A DNA stretch of 64,000 nt from Hydrogenophaga sp. A37 (GTDB taxonomy: Bacteria; Pseudomonadota; Gammaproteobacteria; Burkholderiales; Burkholderiaceae_C): NCBI RefSeq assembly GCF_002001205.1, contig NZ_MUNZ01000073.1:1-64000 (forward strand), in the 5' to 3' direction. The notes under the pieces were generated by a model. That model was given only the letters and a program-made list of their open reading frames with translations. It was not told the DNA's origin and did not search any database. Shown one piece after another: positions 35,027 through 43,093 of this stretch (its first letter is position 1; every line of letters starts with the position of its first letter). A program made the translations under genes and the position numbers.

Positions 35027-36709
35027 TCAGGTCCCCATGGCGTTCATGCTGGCCAGCAGGCCTTCGTTTTTGGCGGGTGGCTTGTAGCCGGAGGGCAGCG
35101 AGAGTCCACCCGCAGCGCGGCCGGTGTGCGCCTGCTCGCCCAGCCCGGCGTGGATGTCGGCGGTGCGGTAGCGCTCGCGCAAGCCTTGCGCCTGAAGCCT
35201 GAGCGCTGCGTGATCGGGGATGCGTGCCTCGTAGCGCTGCAAGACCAGGTGGGCCGATTCGATCAGCTTGGCGTTGAGCGTCTGTTCGCCGGCTTCCAGG
35301 AGACTGATCACTGCCGCCTGCGGATCGCCCTTGAGGCTCAGGGTCATGGCCTGCTCGGTGAGCTTGAGGATCTGCGCATGGGCCGCGTGCACCCGATCGG
35401 TGAAGTCGCTGCGGCCCACCGCCGCGCAGGCCAGCAGCTCGGTGAGCGCGCGGCTGGTGCAGAAACGCATCGCCATGGTGTCCACCGCCGCGTCCACCTC
35501 GTAGAGCTGGATCGAGCGTGCCGCCAGCCGCGTCATCAGCGCCAGCAGGTTGCTCGCCGATTCAAAATCAAACGCGGGTTGTGCGATGGTCTTGGCCATG
35601 CGGCGCACCTCGTCGAGGGCGCGCGCGGTCTGGTAGTCCAGGATCGCCTGCAGGGCCTCGATCACCTCCAGCAGACGCTGGTTGCGGGCGCTAGGGTTCT
35701 TGTCCCGCAGGTGTTCAAGGTGGCCCCGACAGCGCAACAGGCCCCGTTGGTCGTTGTTGTCCAGCTTGGCGAAGGCGAGCAGCACCAGCGCCTGCGCGTC
35801 GTAGAGCTTGGAGTCCAGGCCGATGCGGGTGGCGCGATCGAGCAGCTCCACGCCCTCGTCGCGCTCGCCCGCGTACCAGGCCATCATGCCGTGCTTGAGC
35901 AGGCGGTTCACCGACGAGGGGGTGAGCTGGGTGGACATCTTGAAGGTGGCCAGCGCGTTCTTGAAGTTGCCCAGTTCGAACTGCGCGCGGCCCATGACGT
36001 CGTAGGCGTCGGTGTAGCCAGGCTCGGTTTCGATCAGGCCTTCCAGTGTGGTGGTCGCGCGTTGCGGGTAGCCGGCTTCGAGCTGTGCACGCGCCACGCC
36101 GAGCTTGGCCCAGGGCAGGGTCTTGGCCTCGACCACCGCTTCATAGAGCTTCTCGGCGTCGGCCATGTGGCCGTTGCGCAGCATCAACTCGGCGCCAATG
36201 CGCGCGGCGTACAGCCAATAGGGCTTGCGGGCCGCAAAGTGCTGTTTGCACAGCTCGCCGGCGTCGTCGAAGCGTTCGGCCTCAATGGCGGTGAAGATCT
36301 CTTTGAGCGCCTGCTTTCGGACGCGCGCCTGGCGGATGCGCTCGACCAGGCCGGCCGCCGTGTGGGGCTTGAGCAGGTAGGCGTCGAGCGCCGACTCGGC
36401 CGCTTCGGCCACCTTGCTGTACGAAGACTCCGAGGTCACCATCACGAACACCGTGTAGAACGGCAGCAACTGGTTGCGGCGCAGGTCGTCCAGCAGGTCC
36501 TGGCCCGTGATGTTTTCGCGCTCGAAGTACTGCTCGGAGATCACCACGTCGTAGGTGCCCATCTCCAGCTTGGTGCGTGCGTCGATCAGCCGCGTGCATT
36601 GCACGATGACCCCCACGCCGGCTTCGCGCAACTGGCCCACGATGATGGAGCGCGATTGCGGATTGCCGTCGATGACGAGCGCGCGGGCGTCGTAGAGATC
36701 GGGCTCCAT
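35027..36709 (-). CDS. Response regulator receiver domain with TPR repeats
   Basis: The 560-residue protein has an N-terminal receiver-like domain (ALVIDGNPQSRSIIVGQL; SEQYFERENITGQDLL in place of the usual Asp-Met-x-Met loop; LLKPHTAAGL with the Lys). A long helical region of TPR-like repeats follows (about 150-400; for example DAYDVMGRAQFELGNFKNALATF, in outline), then a further helical C-terminal part. The usual phospho-acceptor position is not plainly Asp, so phosphorylation is uncertain. Such REC-TPR proteins serve as adaptors in signalling complexes. It lies 140 bp downstream of ureD and convergent with urtE. Confidence 0.85.
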   Translation of the reverse strand: MEPDLYDARALVIDGNPQSRSIIVGQLREAGVGVIVQCTRLIDARTKLEMGTYDVVISEQYFERENITGQDLLDDLRRNQLLPFYTVFVMVTSESSYSKVAEAAESALDAYLLKPHTAAGLVERIRQARVRKQALKEIFTAIEAERFDDAGELCKQHFAARKPYWLYAARIGAELMLRNGHMADAEKLYEAVVEAKTLPWAKLGVARAQLEAGYPQRATTTLEGLIETEPGYTDAYDVMGRAQFELGNFKNALATFKMSTQLTPSSVNRLLKHGMMAWYAGERDEGVELLDRATRIGLDSKLYDAQALVLLAFAKLDNNDQRGLLRCRGHLEHLRDKNPSARNQRLLEVIEALQAILDYQTARALDEVRRMAKTIAQPAFDFESASNLLALMTRLAARSIQLYEVDAAVDTMAMRFCTSRALTELLACAAVGRSDFTDRVHAAHAQILKLTEQAMTLSLKGDPQAAVISLLEAGEQTLNAKLIESAHLVLQRYEARIPDHAALRLQAQGLRERYRTADIHAGLGEQAHTGRAAGGLSLPSGYKPPAKNEGLLASMNAMGT

Positions 36710-36848
36710 GGGCAGATCGGGTGGGGCGGTCCGGAAAAAAGTGAAACGGGAGCGCGGAACGCTCGGGGGCCTGCCACCATTGTGTGACGCCCGTTCCGGG
36801 GCCTATGGGCAAAACAAGGCCGCAAAAGCGGCGCTTTTTGGCGCCGTA

Positions 36849-37679
36849 TCAGACCCGCCAGATGCGTGGTGGGGTGTCCGCCAGGCCCCAGGCGGCCGGG
36901 CGCAGCGCCGCCCAGGCCCGCTGCAAGCCCAGCATCAACGGCTCCACCAGCGGCGCCATGGCGCGCAGCACCAGCATCTGCGGGTTCGGGCAGGTGGCCG
37001 CCGCCTGCACCCCTGCCGGCCACTCGGCGATGGTCGCGCGCACGGCCTCCAGCAGCAGCTCCTGCCGCGCGCGCCCGAGTGGGCTGCCGCAGGCCAGCAG
37101 CAGCGTGCCCATGCAGCGCTGCCCGCCCAGGCCGAGCGGCGATTCGAGCAAGCGGGTGTCGGCGGCGTCGATGCGGGCCTGCTCCAGCCAGAGGCCGGGC
37201 AGCTCCAGCCGCTGGCTGTAGCGGCCTTCGTTGAAGGGTTGGCCGGCGGTGGGCAGGCCCAGCGCGGTGACGTCCCAGGCCAGCAGCTCGGCGCCTTCGG
37301 CCAGCGTGGCGGTGAGCGTGTTGTGAGCCTGGCAGCCCGGGTAAGCAATGGCTTCGAGTGGCAGCCACTCCAGGCGTGCGCCCGCGTCGAGTGTCAGCGC
37401 CACCTGCTGGGTGGTCGGCAGGCCGTCGGACGCATAGAACCGCGTCGCGCCCGGGGTGCTGATGAGGCCGTGCGCGCCGCGGCCCACGTGCACCTTCACG
37501 TCCAGCACATCGCCACCCACCAAGCCACCGGGCGGGTGGATGATGACGTTGTGGCAGATCACGTCGCCCTCGGGGTACAGGCTCTTGAAGATGCGCAGCG
37601 GACCGTCGTGTTGATGGCGCAGCACGGTGCGCTGGGCGTCGAGGCGGTAGTCGAGATTCAGGTGGGCGTGCCAGGGCAT
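36849..37679 (-). CDS. ureD: Urease accessory protein UreD
   Basis: The 276-residue protein has the UreD/UreH features RTVLRHQHDGPLRIFKSLYPEG (in outline), CHNVIIHPPGGLVGGDVL, TPGATRFYASDG and EWLPLEAIAYPGC. UreD forms the UreDFG chaperone complex that loads nickel into apo-urease in the cytoplasm. In related bacteria it directly precedes ureA; here ureA lies 35.6 kb further along the same strand and a REC-TPR gene follows instead. The gene itself looks intact. Confidence 0.95.
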   Translation of the reverse strand: MPWHAHLNLDYRLDAQRTVLRHQHDGPLRIFKSLYPEGDVICHNVIIHPPGGLVGGDVLDVKVHVGRGAHGLISTPGATRFYASDGLPTTQQVALTLDAGARLEWLPLEAIAYPGCQAHNTLTATLAEGAELLAWDVTALGLPTAGQPFNEGRYSQRLELPGLWLEQARIDAADTRLLESPLGLGGQRCMGTLLLACGSPLGRARQELLLEAVRATIAEWPAGVQAAATCPNPQMLVLRAMAPLVEPLMLGLQRAWAALRPAAWGLADTPPRIWRV

Positions 37680-37700
37680 GCCGCGAGTTTACGGGGGCAC

Positions 37701-39305
37701 TCAGGCCGGTTCGGCGATGGCCGGACGCAGGGGCTGCAACCGTGGCGAGGCCGGTGCTTGGGTGAGCCGGGCGAAATCCGCACCGAAGGTCCGGGCGAAC
37801 TTCTGAAAGGCGGCGCAGGTGGCGGCGTCCAGCGGTCGGTCGGTGCTGCCGGTGTCGACCCACCACAGGCCCTTGGGTTGACCGCCCACGTCCACCACGG
37901 CCAGGGCCAGCCCGCTGTCCAGCACCAGCGGTGCGAGCACGGCGGGCAGTTGCTGCCGGGCCGCGCCCGCCTGGGTGTCGCGAACCCACAGGAAGGCGGA
38001 GGCGCGCTGCATCATGCGATGGGGCAACTGCCCGTCCTCCAACGGGAAGCTCTGCCCGCGCACAACGGCGGTGCCGTCGAACCCGTGTGCGAAGACACAA
38101 CCGAGGCGAACGCCGTCGTTGGCCCTCAGGAACAGCGCGCAGCGGCGCAAGCCCAGTGCCTGCGTGAGGGTCTGAAGGGTGTTCGAGAACAGCGCACGCA
38201 GGTCTTGGGGCTGGCCCTGGCGCGGGGGATCGAGGCCCGCGTGTGCAGCGGGCTCGATGCGGCCGGGGCTGCGCTGTCGGGGTGTCGCTGGGGCCACCGT
38301 GCGCGGTCCGACGGACACCGCGCGGGCGGCGCGGCGAGGGGGTGGGGGTGCCCACAGCAGTCGCGCCGCGGGCGCCACGAGGGATCGGGTGAAGCTGGTC
38401 TCCTGGCTGGCGTGCAGCGCCAGCTGCAGCAGGTCGGCCCGCAGGCGCGCCAGGGGTTGGTTCATGTGGACCGCCGCCACCGCCATCCAGGTGCGCGTGC
38501 GCGCACTGTACCAGCTGTCTTGCACCGACTGGGCCAGGCCCTGGGCGATGCCGCAGACGGCACCGGGCTGTTGCAGGGCCTGCAGGCAGGCGGCGGGCAC
38601 CTCGGGCGCGACGGGCCCGGTCCAGGCCAAGCGGGCCGCTTCGGCCAGCAAGCGGGGCGGCAGCGGTGGCGCCACGGGTGGCAGGCCCAGCGCCTTCAGG
38701 TGCGCGGGGATCAGTTCGTCGAGCGTGATGCCGAGCAGCGCGCGTTCGGCGGTGGCGCGGTGTTGGCCGGCGGCCACCCAGCGCTCGATCTCGGCGGCTT
38801 CGTTCGGCGCGGCCAGCGGGAGCTTCCAGCGCGCCACGCCCAGCAAGGCCGTGTTCCAGATCAGGGGTTCGGGGTCGGTGCCTGAGTGCAGGGCGGTCCA
38901 GTGGTCGGTGAAGAGACAGGCCAGGCGGCTGGTGGCCATGGCCTGCAACACCGCCTGGTGCGCGGGATGGGCCAGGTCCAGTGGCCGGTCGCGCCGCGCC
39001 CGGATCAGGCCCTGGATGCGCTCGATGCCCAGCAGGTTGACCGCGTGTTGCAGGCCTTGCAGGGGTTTGCCGCTGGGGCGCAGGGCGTTGCAGGCGCCCA
39101 CGATCACTTCAACCGCCAGGGGTGGGTCGGCCTCGATCCATTCCAGCAGATCGCGCACGCTGATGTTGGCGCCGAGCAAGCGCTGCAGCGTGTGGGGCGG
39201 GCTGAGCAGCGGCAGGCGCACCGCCGCCAGCCGCTCCAGCCAATGGGTCGTGCGCTGCAGCGCGGCCGGGCTGGGCACGGCAAGGTTCCGTTCGGGTGCG
39301 TTCAT
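37701..39305 (-). CDS. HDOD-domain protein with C-terminal GAF-like domain
   Basis: The 534-residue protein begins MNAPERNLAVPSPAALQR. Residues about 25-250 fit the HDOD output domain of signalling proteins (DLLEWIEADPPLAVEVIVGACNAL and LQGLQHAVNLLGIERIQGLI, in outline). A Pro/Arg-rich linker (about 330-375) leads to a GAF-like domain (RRCALFLRANDGVRLGC). HDOD proteins are non-catalytic relatives of HD phosphodiesterases and act in two-component networks. It ends 21 bp before ureD on the same strand, so the two may be co-transcribed. The start at 39305 is preferred because upstream sequence is antisense. Confidence 0.82.
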   Translation of the reverse strand: MNAPERNLAVPSPAALQRTTHWLERLAAVRLPLLSPPHTLQRLLGANISVRDLLEWIEADPPLAVEVIVGACNALRPSGKPLQGLQHAVNLLGIERIQGLIRARRDRPLDLAHPAHQAVLQAMATSRLACLFTDHWTALHSGTDPEPLIWNTALLGVARWKLPLAAPNEAAEIERWVAAGQHRATAERALLGITLDELIPAHLKALGLPPVAPPLPPRLLAEAARLAWTGPVAPEVPAACLQALQQPGAVCGIAQGLAQSVQDSWYSARTRTWMAVAAVHMNQPLARLRADLLQLALHASQETSFTRSLVAPAARLLWAPPPPRRAARAVSVGPRTVAPATPRQRSPGRIEPAAHAGLDPPRQGQPQDLRALFSNTLQTLTQALGLRRCALFLRANDGVRLGCVFAHGFDGTAVVRGQSFPLEDGQLPHRMMQRASAFLWVRDTQAGAARQQLPAVLAPLVLDSGLALAVVDVGGQPKGLWWVDTGSTDRPLDAATCAAFQKFARTFGADFARLTQAPASPRLQPLRPAIAEPA

Positions 39306-39385
39306 GGTGTGACACAGGGACAGCGTGTCCTTCTGTCCTTTCGACGGCACTGCCCTGAACTTGAGCTGGCCGGGGGCGTTCCCTC

Positions 39386-39862
39386 TCAGCGCACCGACCA
39401 GAAGTCGCGGTGTGGGGCCAGCATCTCGGCTTCCAGTTCGGGGACGGGGCCGATCACTTCGATGGCTTTCTGCCCGCGTGCAATCAGCTCGCGGCAGGGC
39501 AGGGACAGCGTGGGGTTTTCTTCGTGGCTGCCGGTGAGCGCGAGCAAAGCCGCTTCGCTCGCGCCGTAGACGATGCGGCCGATGTTGGCCCAGTAGGCCG
39601 TGCCGGTGCACATCGCGCAGGGCTCGAAAGTGGTCACCAGCGTGCAGCGCGCGAGGTAGGCGCCGGGCCAGTTGTCTGCCGCGATGCGCGCCAGCGTGGA
39701 CTCGGCGTGGTTCACGGTGTCGATGTTGCCTTGCTCGGCCAGCACCGTCTCGCCATCGGGCGCGACCAGCAAGGCGCCAAACGGGTGGCGGCCCATGCTG
39801 GCGGCACGCAGGGCGACTTGATTGGCACGACGCAGATGACGAAGGACTTGATCGGAGTTCAT
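39386..39862 (-). CDS. Nucleoside/purine deaminase of the CDA superfamily
   Basis: The 158-residue protein has the zinc-deaminase pattern: VNHAESTLARIAADN with the His-Ala-Glu site and TFEPCAMCTGTAYWA with the Pro-Cys-x-x-Cys site. These motifs place it with guanine deaminase (GuaD) and TadA relatives. Next to a nucleobase-type ABC transporter and a purine catabolic cluster, guanine or a related purine is the likely substrate. TadA is less likely in this setting. The start at 39862 follows GGAG-poor sequence, so it is moderately certain. Confidence 0.86.
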   Translation of the reverse strand: MNSDQVLRHLRRANQVALRAASMGRHPFGALLVAPDGETVLAEQGNIDTVNHAESTLARIAADNWPGAYLARCTLVTTFEPCAMCTGTAYWANIGRIVYGASEAALLALTGSHEENPTLSLPCRELIARGQKAIEVIGPVPELEAEMLAPHRDFWSVR

Positions 39863-39923
39863 GGCAAAACGAATGGATTCAGACCACCTGACCGGAGCGG
39901 AATGACCTCCCGCCCAGGACACC

Positions 39924-39991
39924 GCGGAACCGGCTTCGCCGGGCCGCCAGTGTCGCCCCCTGGGGGGTGACGCCGCAGGCGGCGCGGGGGG
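39924..39991 (-). repeat. Repeat A copy touching the ABC permease stop codon
   Basis: It has ACCGGCTTCGCCGG, CCCCCTGGGGGG and GCCGCAGGCGGC. The G-run ends at 39991 and the permease stop starts at 39992. Confidence 0.85.
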
Positions 39992-40756
39992 TTAGCCCTG
40001 TGATCCGCGGTGTGCCCAGCCTGTGGTGTGCTTTTCGACGAAGCTGAACAGCTCGTACATCGCCATCGCCATCGCGCCCACCACCAGCAGGCCGCTGAAC
40101 GCCAGGCCCATCTGCATGGAGCTGCCGGCCGAGATCAGCAGGTAGCCGATGCCTTCGTTCGATGCTGTCATTTCCGACACCGTGGTGCCCACGAAGGCCA
40201 GCGTGATGGCGACCTTGAGCGAGCCGAAGAAGTAGGGCATGGAGCGTGGCAGGCCGACCTTGGTGAGCACGTCCCAGCGCTTGGCGCCGAGCACGCGCAA
40301 CACGTCTTCGAGCTCGGGCTCCAGCGTGGCCAGACCCGTCGCGATGTTGACCATGATGGGGAAGAAGCTGATGAGGAACGCGGTCAGAATGGCCGGGCCC
40401 ACACCGATGCCGAACCACACCACGAGGATGGGCACGAAAGCGGCTTTGGGCAGCGCGTTGAAGGCCGTCATGAGCGGGTAGATGGCGGCGTAGGCCAGGC
40501 GCGAGCTGCCGATGAGAAAGCCACCGAGCACACCCACCACGATGGCGATGCCAAAGCCCGCCATCGTCACCCAGAAGGTGCGCCAGGCGTGGCCGAGGAT
40601 GGTGACCTTGTGCTCCATCGTCTGTTCCCAGATGCGCGAGGGGCTGGGGAAGATGAATTCGGACACACCAAAGCCGCTGCAGATCACCTCCCAGATCACG
40701 ATGATCGCGAGCAGCAGCAAAAAGGGCGACCAGCGTTCGACTTGTTTTTTGTTCAT
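39992..40756 (-). CDS. ABC transporter permease (SsuC/TauC type)
   Basis: The 254-residue protein has six membrane segments and the BPD permease loop (EDVLRVLGAKRWDVLTKVGLPRSMPY in outline; the E-A-A-x-x-x-G-equivalent). It is of the family that serves nitrate, sulfonate, taurine, thiamine-precursor and pyrimidine ABC systems. It forms an operon with the ATPase and binding protein upstream and the deaminase downstream. Ligand inferred as a purine or related base. Confidence 0.92.
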   Translation of the reverse strand: MNKKQVERWSPFLLLLAIIVIWEVICSGFGVSEFIFPSPSRIWEQTMEHKVTILGHAWRTFWVTMAGFGIAIVVGVLGGFLIGSSRLAYAAIYPLMTAFNALPKAAFVPILVVWFGIGVGPAILTAFLISFFPIMVNIATGLATLEPELEDVLRVLGAKRWDVLTKVGLPRSMPYFFGSLKVAITLAFVGTTVSEMTASNEGIGYLLISAGSSMQMGLAFSGLLVVGAMAMAMYELFSFVEKHTTGWAHRGSQG

Positions 40757-40822
40757 GGTGAGAACTCCAAAACGGAAGAGAGAGAAAAAACGGCGAGCGA
40801 GGTGTCTTCAACCGAGGGCATC

Positions 40823-40893
40823 GCGGAACCGGCTTTGCCGGGCCGCCCATGCCGCCCCCTGGGGGGTGACGGCCGTCAGGCCGGCGCGGGGGG
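40823..40893 (-). repeat. Repeat A copy overlapping the 3' end of the ATPase gene
   Basis: It has ACCGGCTTTGCCGG, CCCCCTGGGGGG and GGCCGTCAGGCC, then the G-run to 40893. The stop codon of the ATPase gene (40876-40878) and its last five or six codons lie inside the element. Confidence 0.85.
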
Positions 40894-41715
40894 AGCTCCC
40901 CGCATGGCTCCAATGTGCCCGCGCAGCTCGTGCACGATGTCTGTGAACTGCGGCGTGTACGTCACCTCCAGGTCGCGCGTGCGCGGGATGTCGATTTCGC
41001 GCTGCACCACAAACCGCCCGGGGCTGCGGCTCATGCAGTACACGGTGTCGGCCAGGAACACGCTCTCGCGCAGGTCGTGGGTGACCAGGATCACGTTGAA
41101 TCGCTGCGCCTCCCACAGGTCGCGCAGCGTGCACCAGAGCTCTTCGCGCGTGAAGGCGTCGAGTGCGCCGAAGGGCTCGTCGAGCAGCAGCATCTTGGGC
41201 TCGTGGATCAGCGCGCGGCAGATGCTGGCGCGCTGCTGCATGCCGCCCGAGAGCTCCCAGGGAAACTTCTTTTCCATGCCGCCCAGGCCCACGCTGGTCA
41301 GCAGGCGGCTGGCGCGCTCTTCAAACTCCTTGCGGCGGTCCTTGAACTGGCTGCGAAACGGCTCGACGATCTCCAGCGGCAGCAGCACGTTGTCCAGCGT
41401 GGTGCGCCAGGGCAACAGCGAAGGCGCCTGGAAGGCCATGCCCGAGATCTTCAGCGGGCCGGTGACCGGCTGGCCGTCGATGGTGATCTTGCCCATGCTC
41501 GGCATCTTCAGGCCGGTGGTGAGCTTCATGAAGGTGGACTTGCCGCAGCCCGATGGGCCGACGATGGCGATGAACTCGCCCTTCTTCACCTTGAGGTTGA
41601 TGTCTTCGACCGCGAACGTGTTCTTGGCCAGCAGCTCGTCGTTGTAGGCCAGCCAGACCTGGTCGAAGTCGACGAAGGGTTTTTCTGCGGTGGGTGCGGG
41701 AGAAGCATCTGTCAT
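40876..41715 (-). CDS. ABC transporter ATP-binding protein (SsuB/TauB type)
   Basis: The 279-residue ATPase has Walker A VGPSGCGKSTFMKLTTGL, Q-loop AFQAPSLLPWRT, signature ELSGGMQQRASICRAL, Walker B MLLLDEPFGALD and the switch VTHDLRESVFL. It energises the permease at 39992. The last residues (GAPPAPA) are encoded by a repeat A element that also supplies the stop codon, so the native C-terminus was probably altered. An intrinsic terminator lies between it and the binding-protein gene upstream. Confidence 0.94.
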   Translation of the reverse strand: MTDASPAPTAEKPFVDFDQVWLAYNDELLAKNTFAVEDINLKVKKGEFIAIVGPSGCGKSTFMKLTTGLKMPSMGKITIDGQPVTGPLKISGMAFQAPSLLPWRTTLDNVLLPLEIVEPFRSQFKDRRKEFEERASRLLTSVGLGGMEKKFPWELSGGMQQRASICRALIHEPKMLLLDEPFGALDAFTREELWCTLRDLWEAQRFNVILVTHDLRESVFLADTVYCMSRSPGRFVVQREIDIPRTRDLEVTYTPQFTDIVHELRGHIGAMRGAPPAPA

Positions 41716-41727
41716 GGGGCGGTCCTG

Positions 41728-41758
41728 AAAAAAAGGCCAGCTCCGTGAGGAACTGGCC
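41728..41758 (-). terminator. Intrinsic terminator between binding-protein and ATPase genes
   Basis: Read on the minus strand: GGCCAGTTCC, loop TCAC, GGAGCTGGCC (one mismatch), then seven T. It lies inside the operon, after the binding-protein gene, and so probably reduces expression of the ATPase and permease. Confidence 0.8.
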
Positions 41759-41784
41759 CATCCAAAAAACGGGGGCGAGCCCGC

Positions 41785-42816
41785 TTATTTCTTGACGGGC
41801 GGCAGCACGTTGAGCTCGGCCGCCGTGGGCAGCATGGAGCCGTCCCAGACCGCCTTGGGGTCGACGCGGTTCTTGGTGCCGTAGGCGTCGGACACCTGCG
41901 AGGCCATCAGGCTCATGCGGCCCGGGTTGACCTGGCCGAAGCCTTCTTTGCGCGCGTCGGGGCTGGCGACCACCGAGTCCACGGCGAGTTGCAGGCGGCG
42001 GGTCTCCAGCGCCACGTTGATGATGCCGTCGCGCGCCTTCACGGTCTCGATGCCGGCGACCGGGTTGGCCATGACTTCCTTGGCGCCCTTGGCGAAAGAA
42101 GCGAGGAAGGCCTTGACGGCGGCCGGGTTCTCCTTGATCAGTTTGGGGCTGGCGATCACCACGTTGCCGTAGAGCTTCACGCCGAAATCGGCGTAGGGCA
42201 GGATCACCACGTCTTCGGCCTTCACGCCACGCGCTTCGAGGTTGAGCAGCGAGGTGAACGAGAAGCCGGTGATGGCCTCGATGTCGCCGCGCACCAGCAT
42301 GGTTTCGCGCAGCGGCGGGTCCATCGAGGTCCAGGCCACGTTGCTGATGCCGTTGGCCTTCTGGAAGATTGGGAAGGCCTTGCGGCCGGCGTCGAACACC
42401 GGGGCGCCAAGCTTCTTGCCGTTCAGGTCGGCTGGCTTGGTGATGCCGCTCTTCTTGAGCGCCAGCACGGCCGCGGGCGTGTTGTTGTAGACCATCATCA
42501 CGGCCACGGGCTTGTTGGGCGCGTCCGGGTTGTTGGCGTGGAATTCCATCAGCGCGGCCATGTCGGCGAAGCCCATGTCGTAGGTGCCCGAGGCCACGCG
42601 CGTCACGGTACCGCCCGAGCCGTTGCCCGAGTCGATGGTCACGTCCAGGCCGGCGGCCTTGTAGTAGCCCTTGGCGGCGGACTGCAGGAACAGCGCGGCC
42701 GGGCCTTCGAAGCGCCAGTCGAGCTGGAACTTGATGGGGGTTTGCGCATGGGCGCTGCCGAAAGCGGCTGCGGCGGCCACCGCGGCGGTGGTCTTGAGAA
42801 AAAAGCGCTTGTTCAT
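41785..42816 (-). CDS. ABC transporter substrate-binding protein (NMT1/THI5-like)
   Basis: The 343-residue protein has a signal peptide ([20 protein letters not shown], cleavage near SAHAQ) and the NMT1/THI5-like fold: [57 protein letters not shown]. It binds its ligand in the periplasm. A GntR operator-like palindrome lies 109 bp upstream, shared with the uraH and puuD regions, which links it to purine catabolism. The start at 42816 excludes a long upstream extension. Confidence 0.9.
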   Translation of the reverse strand: MNKRFFLKTTAAVAAAAAFGSAHAQTPIKFQLDWRFEGPAALFLQSAAKGYYKAAGLDVTIDSGNGSGGTVTRVASGTYDMGFADMAALMEFHANNPDAPNKPVAVMMVYNNTPAAVLALKKSGITKPADLNGKKLGAPVFDAGRKAFPIFQKANGISNVAWTSMDPPLRETMLVRGDIEAITGFSFTSLLNLEARGVKAEDVVILPYADFGVKLYGNVVIASPKLIKENPAAVKAFLASFAKGAKEVMANPVAGIETVKARDGIINVALETRRLQLAVDSVVASPDARKEGFGQVNPGRMSLMASQVSDAYGTKNRVDPKAVWDGSMLPTAAELNVLPPVKK

Positions 42817-42924
42817 GGGTTCTCCGGTCGGGTGCGTTGAGGACACAGGCAGACAGCCCATGCGCCCCATCCACACAGCAAAAACGGTGCCAGCGAACGA
42901 ATGGGGCGAGCGAGCTGAACACAA

Positions 42925-42940
42925 AATGTGTATACAGATT
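42925..42940. promoter_or_regulatory. Candidate GntR operator, variant copy
   Basis: AATGTGTATACAGATT matches 13 of 16 positions of AAAGTGTATACACTTT, which occurs at 50279 and 52489. It lies upstream of the ABC binding-protein gene. Confidence 0.6.
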
Positions 42941-43032
42941 CTTGGCGGTGCGGCGCCCGGCGTCATCCTGACTAACCCTGAAATGGTGCATGCCATCGCA
43001 TGGCCGCACCAAAACAAGATGGGTGATGCACG

Positions 43033-43070
43033 AAAAAGGGCCCTGAGCGGCATGTCGCCACAGGGCCCTT
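43033..43070 (-). terminator. Intrinsic terminator after maeB
   Basis: Read on the minus strand: AAGGGCCCTG, 15-base loop, CAGGGCCCTT followed by more T (TTTTTCG). The 10-bp stem is perfect. It lies 24 bp after the maeB stop. Confidence 0.88.
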
Positions 43071-43093
43071 GTGTTCGGGTGGGGGAGGCTGCT

